From Natrialba taiwanensis DSM 12281 (GTDB taxonomy: Archaea; Halobacteriota; Halobacteria; Halobacteriales; Natrialbaceae): a DNA stretch of 44,522 nucleotides. The notes under the pieces were generated by a model, which did no database searches, had not been told where the DNA came from, and was given only the letters and a program-made list of their open reading frames with translations. Within the stretch, counting starts at the first letter, position 1, and every line of letters begins with the position of its first letter. Shown here piece by piece: positions 35,398 to 44,285 of the stretch. The stretch lies in NCBI RefSeq assembly GCF_000337595.1, contig NZ_AOIL01000048.1, positions 1-44,522 on the forward strand, in the 5' to 3' direction. The position numbers and the translations under genes are program-made.

Positions 35398-36357
35398 ATG
35401 TCCGCTGCTGACTCCGATCTTCGCGGCCCGGCCGAAACGGCCGTCGAACAGTGTCTGGCGCTCGAGCCGGACGAATCCTGCGCGATCATTACCGACGACA
35501 AGCGCGAGCCGATCGGCGAGACCCTCTACGAGGTGGCGAGCGAGATCACGGACGACGCGGTGATCGTCCGCTACCCGCCGGGAGAAACCCACGGCAGCGA
35601 ACCGCCCACGCCGGTCGCGGCCGCAATGGCCGGCGCGGACGTTGTCCTCGCCCCGACGACCAAGAGCCTGAGCCACACCCGCGCCCGCACCGAGGCGAAC
35701 GAGGCCGGCGCACGCGTTGCCACGCTCCCCGGCATCACCGAGGAGGTCTTCACCACCGGCCTCGACGCCGACTACGAACTGATCGCCGACCACTGCGCCG
35801 ACGTTCGCGAACAGGTCGACGGCGCGGACGAAATCCGCGTCACCGCGCCCGCAGGAACCGATATCACGTTCGGCATCGGCGACCGCGAGTTCCACTCGGA
35901 CACCGGCATCGTCCACGAGGCCGGCGTCATGTCGAACCTCCCCGCGGGTGAGGTGTTCGTCAGCCCCGAGACCGCGACCGGCACGTTCGTCGTCGACGGG
36001 ACGATGATGCCCCACGGCCTGCTCGATGACGGACGGACCCTCTCCTTCGAGGTCGAGGACGGCTTCGTCACCGACATTTCGGACGACGACATCCGTGAGA
36101 CGGTCGAGAACGCGGCCGAAGACGTGGGCGACTCCGCCCGCAACCTCGCGGAACTCGGCATTGGAACCAACGTCGCCGTCACCGAACTCGTCGGCTCGGT
36201 CCTGTTAGACGAGAAGGCCGGCGGCACGGTCCACATCGCTATCGGCGACGACGCGGGTATCGGCGGCGACGTGGAAGCGCCGATCCACCTCGACGGCATC
36301 ATCCGCGAGCCGACGGTGTACGCCGACGGGGAAGAACTCGACCTGCCGGGACAGTAA
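35398..36357 (+). CDS. M29-type aminopeptidase / NicX-like metalloprotein
   Basis: A 319-residue protein of the thermophilic aminopeptidase (M29)/NicX superfamily, often annotated leucyl aminopeptidase in haloarchaea. Supporting stretches: SNLPAGEVFVSPETATGTFVVDG, NLAELGIGTNVAVTELVGSVL, and GTVHIAIGDDAGIGGDVEAPIHLDG with the Asp/His/Glu residues of the metal site. It is shorter than bacterial M29 (about 410). Substrate peptides versus an aromatic-ring compound cannot be separated by sequence. A TATA-like ACATATTC lies about 25 bases before ATG 35398. Confidence 0.82.
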   Translation: MSAADSDLRGPAETAVEQCLALEPDESCAIITDDKREPIGETLYEVASEITDDAVIVRYPPGETHGSEPPTPVAAAMAGADVVLAPTTKSLSHTRARTEANEAGARVATLPGITEEVFTTGLDADYELIADHCADVREQVDGADEIRVTAPAGTDITFGIGDREFHSDTGIVHEAGVMSNLPAGEVFVSPETATGTFVVDGTMMPHGLLDDGRTLSFEVEDGFVTDISDDDIRETVENAAEDVGDSARNLAELGIGTNVAVTELVGSVLLDEKAGGTVHIAIGDDAGIGGDVEAPIHLDGIIREPTVYADGEELDLPGQ

Positions 36358-36383
36358 TCGGCTTCGCTCGCACATCGGTCGCC

Positions 36384-37376
36384 ATGGACGACACGACGGA
36401 CGATTCCGACGCCGAGATGGACCCGAAGACGAATACGGAGACGGACGCGAACACGGAGACGGACGCGAACGACGCTGCTTCCGCACGCGTCGACCCCGCG
36501 GACGCCTTCGCCGCGCTCGGGAATTCGATTCGCGTCGATATTCTTCGGGCGTTCCTCGAGCACCAGCAGGCGGCCACGGCCGCTCCGGTCGTCCAGTTTT
36601 CGACGCTCAGGCGAGCCGTCGGCCTCCGCGACTCCGGCCAGTTTCGCTACCACCTCGAGCAACTCCGGGGGGCGTTCGTCGAGAAGTGCGACGGCGGCTA
36701 CCGGCTCACGTACGCGGGCTCAGCGGTTCTCACCGCGATTGTCGCCGGAACCTACACTGACACCGACACCGAAGCGCTCGGACCGACGCCGCTCGACAGT
36801 GCATGCGAGTTCTGCAAGGCGGCCGTCTCCGCAACCTACCGAGACGGGGTACTCACCGTCTCCTGCGAGAACGAGCATCCGCTTTTCGTCTGGGCGCTGC
36901 CGCCGAACGCGGCGGCGGCCGCGTCGATCGAAGACCTGATCGAACTCGCGACGACGCTCGCCTTCCAGTCGTACGAACTGGTCGTCGACGGCACGTGTTC
37001 GGAGTGCTATTCGTCGATTACGCCCGGGTTCGAGTTCACCGGCGACACCGGCGACGGCGACGACACCGACGACACAGCCGGACAGTCCGTCCGTTTTACC
37101 GCCGCCTGCGACGCCTGCGGCGCTGCCTGGTCCGTTCCGGTCGGATTCGCGCTTCTCACCCACCCCGAAATCGAACGGCTGTACCACCGCCAGGGTCGCC
37201 CCCTGCGAACGCAGTACTGGTGGGAACTCGAACCCGTCACGTCCGCCGTCGAACTCGAGTTGAGCGGGACGGACCCACATCGCGTTCAGTTGTCGGTCGA
37301 CATCGGCGACGCGACCGTTCGGGCGACCCTCGACGAGACGGGTTCGGTCGCTGAACTCGAGTTCACGACTGACTGA
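36384..37376 (+). CDS. ArsR-like winged-helix regulator with zinc-site C-terminal domain
   Basis: A 330-residue regulator of a haloarchaea-specific type. After a 35-residue Thr/Asp tail, a winged helix runs about 36-110 (FAALGNSIRVDILRAFLEH, FSTLRRAVGLRDSGQFRYHL, GGYRLTYAGSAVL). The rest (about 130-330) has three Cys pairs, CEFC, CSEC and CDAC, plus a lone Cys in SCENEH, suggesting one or two zinc sites. The gene ends exactly at the start of the 110-base inverted-repeat element. It begins 27 bases after the aminopeptidase stop, so they may be co-transcribed. DNA targets are unknown. Confidence 0.82.
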   Translation: MDDTTDDSDAEMDPKTNTETDANTETDANDAASARVDPADAFAALGNSIRVDILRAFLEHQQAATAAPVVQFSTLRRAVGLRDSGQFRYHLEQLRGAFVEKCDGGYRLTYAGSAVLTAIVAGTYTDTDTEALGPTPLDSACEFCKAAVSATYRDGVLTVSCENEHPLFVWALPPNAAAAASIEDLIELATTLAFQSYELVVDGTCSECYSSITPGFEFTGDTGDGDDTDDTAGQSVRFTAACDACGAAWSVPVGFALLTHPEIERLYHRQGRPLRTQYWWELEPVTSAVELELSGTDPHRVQLSVDIGDATVRATLDETGSVAELEFTTD

Positions 37377-37485
37377 TACTGCCGGACAAAACTATTCACA
37401 CGTCGATCGCACTCGAACGGTCGTCGGCATGAGCGACGATCCGTGAGACGCGATCGAGTGTTCACTGACTTTTGTCCGGAAGTAT
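37376..37485. mobile_element. MITE-like inverted-repeat element
   Basis: Outer arms 37376-37391 (ATACTGCCGGACAAAA) and 37470-37485 (TTTTGTCCGGAAGTAT) match at 15 of 16 positions. Inside, TCGATCGC-type sequence is again mirrored imperfectly. The whole is about 110 bases, starts at the stop codon of the upstream gene and lies before the M23 gene. It carries no ORF. It could be a miniature transposon remnant or a long transcriptional hairpin; the length and arms favour the first, without proof. Confidence 0.4.
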
Positions 37486-37564
37486 GAGTCGCGAAAGATG
37501 CCGGAATAGTTATAGAAACGTTCTTCGCCAAACGTTGATCCCGACTCGGTCTGTGTGGAGCAGT

Positions 37565-38632
37565 ATGGCAATACGACATCCGGTCGATTCGGATGCGGGG
37601 GCTGATCCGGGCCGGCTGAGGGCGATCATGCGTCGCCTTCCCGATCCGATAACCGTCTCGCTACTCGGATTTCTATCGGTTCCCGGCTACCTGTTCGACT
37701 CGCTTGAGGAGCTCAAGCTGTTCGCACTCTTCTTTCTGGCGGCCTTCTGGCCGATTCTTCAGTTGATCCCCGGACTACTCACGGGTGCGGGTTCGGGTTC
37801 GGACGGCGACCGGACTGATCCGGCACCGAGAGACTGGCTCGAGACGGACGACCGGGGAACGTCCCTTCGGATGGTCGTTGCAATGCTCCTGATTCAGTTC
37901 CAGCCCGTGCTGTTGGTCACCGGGATCGGACAGATGGCCGGCCAGTTGCCGGTCCTTGCGCGGTATCGAGGGAGCCTGCCGTCGCCTGCGGACCACGAGA
38001 GCGAGGTTGACTACCGGCTGCCGTTCGAGGGGACCTGGACGGTCATCAACGGGAGTCCGGACCGCGAGTATTCACACTCCTGGGGGCTGTACGCCCAGCG
38101 GTACGCCTACGATTTCGTGATCGCCGACGAGGACGGCCGAACGACCGATGGGGACCGAGGGCCGCCCGACGAGTTCTACTGCTTCGGGGAGCCGATCCTC
38201 GCTCCCGCCGACGGGACCGTCGTGAGCGTGCGAAACGATTACCGCGATTACCACCGGACCGACGGCTGGCTGGACCCGCTCCAGCGGAGCATCCTGGGGA
38301 ACAACGTGATCATCGAACACGCCGGCGGCGAGTACAGCGTTCTGGCTCATCTCGAGCGCGGCAGCGTCGCGGTCGAACCGGGCGAGCGCGTCGACCGGGG
38401 CCAGCGGATCGCCCGCTGCGGGCACTCGGGGAACTCGACGGAACCGCACCTCCACTTTCACGTGCAGGATCACCCGAATTTCTTCCTCGGGGCCGGGTTC
38501 CCGGTGCAGTTCGCGAACGTCAGAACGGCGCACCCGGACGCGGAGTCGCGTTCACACGAGCGCGGATACGTCCACGCGGGCCAGCGGGCGACGCCTATCG
38601 GCGACGAAACCGAACCGGCGGAGGATGGCTGA
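37565..38632 (+). CDS. Membrane-bound M23-type peptidase-fold protein
   Basis: A 355-residue protein with hydrophobic helices near the N-terminus (about 32-70, FLSVPGYLFDSLEEL and LFALFFLAAFWPILQLIPGL) and another near 101-125, then a LytM/M23 domain (about 150-340). Zinc-site residues appear in SHSWGLYAQRYAYDF and CGHSGNSTEPHLHFHVQ (the HLHFH motif). APADGTVVSVRND and GNNVIIEHAGGEYSVLAHL are family strands. Start ATG 37565 is the first with a reasonable promoter (GTTATAG near 37508). Haloarchaea lack murein, so the target is probably another polymer or protein, or the domain only binds. Confidence 0.83.
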   Translation: MAIRHPVDSDAGADPGRLRAIMRRLPDPITVSLLGFLSVPGYLFDSLEELKLFALFFLAAFWPILQLIPGLLTGAGSGSDGDRTDPAPRDWLETDDRGTSLRMVVAMLLIQFQPVLLVTGIGQMAGQLPVLARYRGSLPSPADHESEVDYRLPFEGTWTVINGSPDREYSHSWGLYAQRYAYDFVIADEDGRTTDGDRGPPDEFYCFGEPILAPADGTVVSVRNDYRDYHRTDGWLDPLQRSILGNNVIIEHAGGEYSVLAHLERGSVAVEPGERVDRGQRIARCGHSGNSTEPHLHFHVQDHPNFFLGAGFPVQFANVRTAHPDAESRSHERGYVHAGQRATPIGDETEPAEDG

Positions 38633-38738
38633 CAACGATCAACTGACGACTGGCGACGACTACCCACCCGAGACAGTCGGCGAGAATGCCCGCTGCTATC
38701 GAGTACTCGGACCGATTCGCGGTCCAATCGTCTTTTAG
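38625..38738 (+). CDS. Possible 37-aa ORF overlapping the M23 stop
   Basis: An ATG inside the last codons of the M23 gene (ATGGCTGA overlap) opens a 37-codon frame, MADNDQLTTGDDYPPETVGE onward, ending IVF. Composition is acidic like native genes and the overlap would couple translation. Third-position GC is only moderate and no family is recognised. Confidence 0.25.
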   Translation: MADNDQLTTGDDYPPETVGENARCYRVLGPIRGPIVF

Positions 38739-38761
38739 GCACGTAGCGTATACGACGTGCT

Positions 38762-39415
38762 ATGAACGATATTCCGGAGCGGATTCCGACGGCGTGCCCG
38801 TCGTGCTCGCCGGACCTCGAGACGGTCCACGAGGTCCTCACCGAAGGCGGCGGCACCCTCACCGTCCGCTGTAGCGAGTGCAGCCACGTCCACAAGATCC
38901 AGCCCGAACGAGAGCGCGAGGTCACGCTCGATGTCGTCGTCTCCCAGGACGGCGAGTCCTTCTCGGCGAACGTCACTACCCCCGAAGACGAACCCGTCGA
39001 AGTCGGCGACGAGTTCATCCTCGAGACCGAGGCCGTCCTCTCGACGGTCCGCGTCACGAGCGTCGAACTCGAGGGGCACAAACGCGTCGAAGAGGCCCCG
39101 GCGGACGAAATACAGACCGTCTGGACGCGCGAGGTGGACAACGTCTCGGTCAGCGTGACGATCCACCCGCAGGACGGCTCGCGGGACGACAGCCGAAGCA
39201 TTACGGTCCACGTCCCGGGCGACTACGAGTTCGAGGTCGGCGAGATCGAGGAGTTCGGCGACGACGAGTTCGAGATCGATGCGTTCGTCGTCCGCGATAC
39301 GGTTCAGGGGTATCATCGCGACCGATACGAGATGGAAGGCGATACGGTGCCCGCAAAGGACACGAAGCGGGTCTACGCGTACGATCAGACGACGAGTGCG
39401 TGGTCTGCCTGGTAG
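38762..39415 (+). CDS. HVO_0476-family zinc-finger protein
   Basis: A 217-residue protein conserved across haloarchaea. A zinc ribbon at the N-terminus has Cys12, Cys15 (ACPSCSPDLETVHEVL) and Cys37, Cys40 (VRCSECSHVHK). Acidic beta-rich sequence follows, with repeated GD(E/Y)-EFE(V/I) strands. In Haloferax this family lies near gap genes, as here. Function is not established; a nucleic-acid or protein-binding role is likely from the ribbon. Confidence 0.85.
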   Translation: MNDIPERIPTACPSCSPDLETVHEVLTEGGGTLTVRCSECSHVHKIQPEREREVTLDVVVSQDGESFSANVTTPEDEPVEVGDEFILETEAVLSTVRVTSVELEGHKRVEEAPADEIQTVWTREVDNVSVSVTIHPQDGSRDDSRSITVHVPGDYEFEVGEIEEFGDDEFEIDAFVVRDTVQGYHRDRYEMEGDTVPAKDTKRVYAYDQTTSAWSAW

Positions 39416-39607
39416 CCTAGAAGACGGTGGCGCGATTGTCGCCGGCTCCATCGGTTCGTTCGGTTTCGTTCGGCTCCATCCGGCTCCATCGGATCTATTC
39501 GGGACCGTTCGATGACGAACCACACAAAACGCGTTGAGACATCTGTTCTGCACACGGCCAGCACGTGCGCCCGTCATTCTCTTGCTCGCGAGCGACGACA
39601 CACAACC

Positions 39608-40306
39608 ATGACCCCGTTCGATCGCTTCGGCCGTAACGGCCGCAACGACCACAATGACCCCTACGACTACGAGACCGCCCGCAAGCGCCTGGTTCGAACC
39701 GTCGCCCGCCGTATCGACGACCAGCGCGTGCTCGACGCCCTCGAGTCGGTCCCGCGTCACGAGTTCGTCCCCGAGAATCGACGCGAAAGCGCCTACGCCG
39801 ATCGGCCCCTGCCCATCGGCGACGGCCAGACGATCAGCGCCCCGCACATGGTCGCGATCATGGCCGCGCGGCTCGATCCCGATCCGGGCGACGACGTGCT
39901 CGAAATCGGCACCGGCTGTGGCTACCACGCCGCCGTTACCGCCGACCTCGTCGGCGCGGCCAACGTTTACAGTGTCGAATTCAGCGCTGAACTCGCCGAA
40001 TCGGCCCGAGAAACCCTCGCAGAGATCGGCTACGGTGATGTGTCCGTTCGCGTCGGCGACGGTCGCGAGGGATGGGCCGAACACGCCCCCTATGACGGGG
40101 TCTATTTCACCTGTGCGACGGCGTCGATACCCGACCCCGTGATCGAGCAACTCCAGCCTGAGGGAGTGATCCTCGCGCCGATCGGATCCGGTCGGCAGAC
40201 GCTCGTCGAGGCGACGAAACGCGCGACTGGGTCCGGAGAATCCGGAACCGAGGCGCTCGACCGAACCGAACACGGGGCGGTTCGATTCGTCCAGATGCGC
40301 GGCTGA
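39608..40306 (+). CDS. pcm: Protein-L-isoaspartate O-methyltransferase
   Basis: A 232-residue repair methyltransferase that methylates isoaspartate in damaged proteins using SAM. It has all family marks: substrate motif DGQTISAPHMVAIM (about 72-85), SAM motif I VLEIGTGCGYHAAVTADL (about 97-114), the acidic motif VYSVEFSAELAESAR, and post-I/III YDGVYFTCATASIPDPVIEQL, then GVILAPIGSG. Start ATG 39608 is chosen; an in-frame start at 39512 has no support. The next gene is a divergent paralogue 133 bases on. Confidence 0.93.
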   Translation: MTPFDRFGRNGRNDHNDPYDYETARKRLVRTVARRIDDQRVLDALESVPRHEFVPENRRESAYADRPLPIGDGQTISAPHMVAIMAARLDPDPGDDVLEIGTGCGYHAAVTADLVGAANVYSVEFSAELAESARETLAEIGYGDVSVRVGDGREGWAEHAPYDGVYFTCATASIPDPVIEQLQPEGVILAPIGSGRQTLVEATKRATGSGESGTEALDRTEHGAVRFVQMRG

Positions 40307-40439
40307 TCGTTCGGTGACGGTGCTCTTTATGGATGGACGAGGCGAGTACCTTGAGGTCGTCCGAGACGGCGTCCGCGAACCGATCGCAGTGCCGCAGCGC
40401 AAGCGCGCCATTCATACTCGTTCGTCGGATACGTCGACT

Positions 40440-41186
40440 ATGGACCCCGCGGTACTGCGAGAGGACATGGTCGACGGACTCGAGTCCCCGGCCAAGGACG
40501 TCCTCCAGAACGAGGCCGTCGCCGTCGCCATGCGGGACGTGCCCCGCCACGAGTTCATCGACGACGATCGCACGGCCTACGCCGATCGCGAGCACGAAGT
40601 CCTCGGGACGCGCGTGCTCGCGCCGAGCACCGTCGCTCGACTCTTCGACGCACTCGCGCCCACCGCCGACGACTCCGTCCTCGTCATCGGTGCCGGTGTG
40701 GGGTACACCGCCGCCCTCGCAGCTGAACTCGTCGGCGAGACGAACGTCCACGCCGTCGACATCGCGCGGCCGCTCGTGATCGAAGCCCGACGAAACCTCG
40801 CGGATGCGGGCTACGACGGCGTGCTCGTCGACTGCCGGGACGGCGCGGATGGGCTTCCCGAGTACGCCCCGTTCGATCGCATTCTGCTCGAAGCCGCCGT
40901 CGTTTCGCCGCCGCGTGCCCTGGTGGAGCAACTGGCTGCGGACGGGCGACTGGTCGTTCCACAGGGAACCCAGCAACAGCGACTCGTCGCCGTCTCGGCC
41001 GACGGGTCGCGCTCCGAGCGAGGTCCGGTTTCGTTCGATCCGCTCCTCGTCGACGGGGAGCAACTCGGCGCTATCGAACGAAATCGGACGGCTCGTGAGG
41101 ACCGCGAACACGCCCGTCGGCGCGCCGAGTCCAGACGAGGCTGGGAACAGGACTGGATCGAGTGGGATCGCGCGGTCGATCACTGA
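40440..41186 (+). CDS. Divergent PIMT-like methyltransferase paralogue
   Basis: A 248-residue paralogue of the upstream gene. SAM motif I is VLVIGAGVGYTAALAAEL, with Val replacing the acidic residue of VLEIG, and the acidic motif is VHAVDIARPLVIEAR. The isoaspartate-binding QTISAPH loop is replaced by LGTRVLAPSTVA, so activity on isoaspartate is doubtful. The C-terminal tail (REDREHARRRAESRRGWEQD) is charged and extra. Start ATG 40440 follows a TATA-like TTCATAC by about 28 bases; an earlier start at 40314 is rejected. Haloarchaea often carry this pair in tandem, so a distinct conserved function is likely. Confidence 0.8.
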   Translation: MDPAVLREDMVDGLESPAKDVLQNEAVAVAMRDVPRHEFIDDDRTAYADREHEVLGTRVLAPSTVARLFDALAPTADDSVLVIGAGVGYTAALAAELVGETNVHAVDIARPLVIEARRNLADAGYDGVLVDCRDGADGLPEYAPFDRILLEAAVVSPPRALVEQLAADGRLVVPQGTQQQRLVAVSADGSRSERGPVSFDPLLVDGEQLGAIERNRTAREDREHARRRAESRRGWEQDWIEWDRAVDH

Positions 41187-41401
41187 CACTGTTGTGTTCG
41201 CCAGCAGGAACGATCGGCACAGTACTGGCTCAACGGTGTTCGTTGTAGTGTCACTGCGATACGGTGTGCGGAATTACGGAAAGTGGGGGGTGGGGATTAG
41301 GGGGTGGCGACAGCCTTCGCAGATCGCCACTTACGGGTACGATTGGCTGGTGGTTAAGTATGGTTTCTAGTTATGTAGGTGCTCTCTCAGAGATATACTA
41401 A

Positions 41402-43516
41402 TTATTTAGATGAGCGACCAAGCGCCAGCGTGACGAGCTTTCGCTCCGCGGCCCGAAGGTGGTACTGATACGTCGGCGAGGATACGTCGAGCACCCCTGC
41501 AAGGTCCTCGCCGGTACTCTCCCGGGGCCACTCGAAAAAGCCGCTGTAGTGAGCCGCCTGTAACGCCTCGTACTGCTTGTCGGTCAACTCCTCTTCGAGG
41601 TGAGTATCCAGTTGTTGGGCCGATCGCGCACTCGCCGTCTCGCGGCGCGCCTCAAGTTCGGTGTCCGGGTAGCGTTCGCTGATCGCCTCGAACAGCGTGC
41701 GCGCTTCGACCTGCTTTGGCACCTCCAGGACGAGCGTCGAGGTCCCCGCCTCGGCGACCGCAGTCCGAACCGTCACGTCGTACGTTCGTAACACGTCGAT
41801 AAGCGGCGTCGTCGATCCCGTCACCTCGAAGAGCGTCTCGTCGTCGCCGTCCGAGACGACCGAACAGGTCTCGATCACTGCCCACTCGTCCGCAACCGGG
41901 CGGAGATCCACCGACGACGGCGCACTCACGAAACAGACGAACTCGCCGTTCGGTCGGTCGATCACGCCCGCGACGGTAAGCGGTTCGTCGATACGGGTCG
42001 TCAGCCGGTTGAAAAGCAATCGGGGGTCTCGACACTCGAGTTCGAGTTCGAGCCGACTGTCCGTAAGCATCGCCCGCGTTCGTTCGACCGAGTGAATCGC
42101 GTGGCCGATGGTCTCGCCGAGTTCGGCAAGCACCTCGCGCTCGGCGTCGCCGATCTCGTCGCCGCCGCCGATGTGGACCAGGAGTGCGCCGAACTCGCGT
42201 TCGCCGTCCGTGAGCGGCACGGCGAGGACACGCTGGAAGCCGTAGGTGAGCGCCTCCGCTCGCCGTTGCTCCCAGGGCTCGGCTTCGAGTACGTCGCGAA
42301 CGACACAAGGTTGTTCGGTCGCGAGCGTCTGCCGGATCAGCGCCACTTCTGGAGCCTGGTCGCTCGCCTCCCGAATGCGATCCATGTACGCCGCATCGAC
42401 GCCGGTCCAGGCCGTCGGCACCGGTGGGTCGTCGCTTGCGATCCAGGCGAATCGGTAGCGGTCGGTGTCGGCAAGCCGTTCACAGACGGTCGATTCGATC
42501 CCGCTGCGTGTCGAGGCTTGTGCGACCCCGTGGTTGATCTCACGGATAATCTCGTTGATGTGGTTGAGCCGCGTCAACTCCTCGTTCTGGCGGGTCAACG
42601 TCCGGTCGTGCTCGCGGAGCAACTGTTCGCGTTCCGCCCGATCGAGCGCCGCTTCGGTATTCGCCGCCAGTATCTCGACGACTTCGGCCGTCGTCTCGTC
42701 GAACGATTCCGCGTCCGTCCCCGCAACTAACGCTCCGTGCGAGCCGAGCGGAACGACGATTTCGCTTCGCTGAACCAGCTCGGTCTTCAAAATCCCGCCC
42801 GACCGCGTACACGCCTCGTACCGGGTCGTCGTCCCCGCCGAGAACGCTTCCCAGACGAGGTCGTCTTCGCGCGGGGCTTCGATTCCGGAATCGACGACCC
42901 CGCACACCTCCTCGGCCGACGCCGATACGACGGGGTCGAGCACCCGCGCCGTCGACTCGAACGCGTACGCCGCAGCAGCGACCACACCTCCCATCTCCGC
43001 CGCCGTCTCGACCGCCGTCTCGTAAATTCCCGCCTTCGTTTCGGCCCGCATCAACTCCCGCGTCGTCTCGTGGAGCGTCGTCACCGTCCGCTCGTAGCGG
43101 CGCTCGCTCTCGCGCAACTCCGTCTCCGCCCGATACTGGGCGACCGCGTTCGTAATCTGATTCGCGAGCAACGTATACTGTTCCTGGCCGGTCCCCTTCT
43201 GCAGATACTGGGTCACACCCGCATCGATCGCCTCGCTCGCAACCGCCTCCGACCCCCGTCCCGTAAAGAGCACAAACGGAATCTCCGGGTCGTCCTCTCG
43301 AACGCGCTCGAGCAACTCCAGTCCCGTCAAATCCGGCATCTCGTAATCGCTGACGATACAGTCGACATCGCGCCGCTCGATGAACTCGAGCGCCTCCTCT
43401 CCGCTCGTTGCTGCCTCGACGACGAGTTCAGATCGTTTGCGTTCGAGCATCTCTCCGGCGAGGTCGGCGAATCCTGGCTCGTTGTCGACGACGAGGACGG
43501 TGATCGACTGTGACAT
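41402..43516 (-). CDS. Response-regulator / GAF / BAT-type transcriptional activator
   Basis: A 704-residue cytoplasmic regulator. Order: receiver domain (1-125) with phospho-acceptor Asp57 in CIVSDYEMPD, Thr in LFTGRGSEA and Lys in LQKGTG; a coiled region; two GAF-like domains (about 150-300 and 330-480); a BAT GAF/HTH-associated region (about 490-620); and a C-terminal HTH_10 of bacterio-opsin-activator type (LTDKQYEALQAAHYSGFFEWP, YQYHLRAAERKLV). It joins phosphorelay input, small-molecule or light/redox sensing, and DNA binding in one chain. No kinase gene is adjacent. Start ATG 43516 (MSQSITVLVV) is used; 43567 has no support. Confidence 0.9.
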   Translation of the reverse strand: MSQSITVLVVDNEPGFADLAGEMLERKRSELVVEAATSGEEALEFIERRDVDCIVSDYEMPDLTGLELLERVREDDPEIPFVLFTGRGSEAVASEAIDAGVTQYLQKGTGQEQYTLLANQITNAVAQYRAETELRESERRYERTVTTLHETTRELMRAETKAGIYETAVETAAEMGGVVAAAAYAFESTARVLDPVVSASAEEVCGVVDSGIEAPREDDLVWEAFSAGTTTRYEACTRSGGILKTELVQRSEIVVPLGSHGALVAGTDAESFDETTAEVVEILAANTEAALDRAEREQLLREHDRTLTRQNEELTRLNHINEIIREINHGVAQASTRSGIESTVCERLADTDRYRFAWIASDDPPVPTAWTGVDAAYMDRIREASDQAPEVALIRQTLATEQPCVVRDVLEAEPWEQRRAEALTYGFQRVLAVPLTDGEREFGALLVHIGGGDEIGDAEREVLAELGETIGHAIHSVERTRAMLTDSRLELELECRDPRLLFNRLTTRIDEPLTVAGVIDRPNGEFVCFVSAPSSVDLRPVADEWAVIETCSVVSDGDDETLFEVTGSTTPLIDVLRTYDVTVRTAVAEAGTSTLVLEVPKQVEARTLFEAISERYPDTELEARRETASARSAQQLDTHLEEELTDKQYEALQAAHYSGFFEWPRESTGEDLAGVLDVSSPTYQYHLRAAERKLVTLALGRSSK

Positions 43517-43643
43517 TGTCCTGAAGGGAGGGAATCTAGCTAGTATTATTGGACACTCTCGAAACAAGTACTAAATAGATACTGTTTGTGACGCAGTAGC
43601 GGACGTTCACTCGTTTCCGTCCGCAGACTCCTCTCTCCGCTTC

Positions 43644-44054
43644 TCATATCTCGCCCGTAAATACGTACTCTTCTGCCCAGTTTATCGATGGATGATCGAT
43701 TTCAGCCTCGAATCGAAGCTCCATTTTCTGTTCGGTGGAATCGGTTGCATCGATCCAATAGAACGTGTCGTTTTCGGGGTAGTAGACGAAGAACGCGTCG
43801 ATTTTTCCGTGGTATCCATCCTCATGATACGTGCCATTGCGCGTCGTTTGAGTGTGCGTATTAAACCGAAACGTGTTCGTTTTGTTTTCCCATCCCGTTT
43901 TACATTGGATGCGATAGATCTCTCCCTCGTCATCAACGAGTAAGTCGTATTTATCGTTATCTCCGAACGGGACCGAAACGCTATATCCACACGAAAGGAG
44001 GGTTGCTATTGCTCTGGCTTCTGTCTCGTCTCCAATATCCTTTGAATTCCGCAC
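43644..44054 (-). CDS. PD-(D/E)XK endonuclease-family protein
   Basis: A 136-residue protein with the small PD-(D/E)XK nuclease pattern: acidic helix NSKDIGDETEARAIATLL, then KYDLLVDDEGEIYRIQCKTG with the metal-binding Asp and Q-C-K-T, and a beta-rich C-terminus. It resembles archaeal group I intron-type or orphan nucleases. The frame can begin at a TTG (44072), but a TATA-like ATTTTTATC at 44076-44090 places transcription start near the GTG at 44054, giving MRNSKDIGDE. Lower GC than neighbours and its place beside a tRNA 3'-end copy suggest an element-borne gene. Confidence 0.75.
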   Translation of the reverse strand: MRNSKDIGDETEARAIATLLSCGYSVSVPFGDNDKYDLLVDDEGEIYRIQCKTGWENKTNTFRFNTHTQTTRNGTYHEDGYHGKIDAFFVYYPENDTFYWIDATDSTEQKMELRFEAEIDHPSINWAEEYVFTGEI

Positions 44055-44261
44055 AGCGTAGTTGATTCTCAATCCGATAAAAATAATCGCAGCGCCGCCG
44101 TCCGAGCTCAGCGGTTCTCTACCACTTCGACCGCTAACCTGCGGCCGAGCCCAATTTATCCGCGACCTCCTGAACTCGCTGGTTCAAATCCATCGAGTGG
44201 TCCACTTCTGGACGAAGAGAGATACTACGCAGTGTTCATTGAACTTGTTCTCGGAAGAAGA

Positions 44262-44285
44262 CGCCCGAGGCGGGATTTGAACCCG
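44262..44285 (-). repeat. Copy of the tRNA-Asp 3' end (possible attachment site)
   Basis: These 24 bases are identical to the 3' end (T-arm plus acceptor and discriminator) of tRNA-Asp at 44435-44458. On the minus strand, 44262-44333 is 72 bases long with 6 of 7 acceptor pairs and a GGTC/GACC D-stem, but no anticodon stem, so it is a decayed tRNA copy or an integrase att scar. Such duplications are left by elements that integrate into tRNA 3' ends. Confidence 0.6.
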
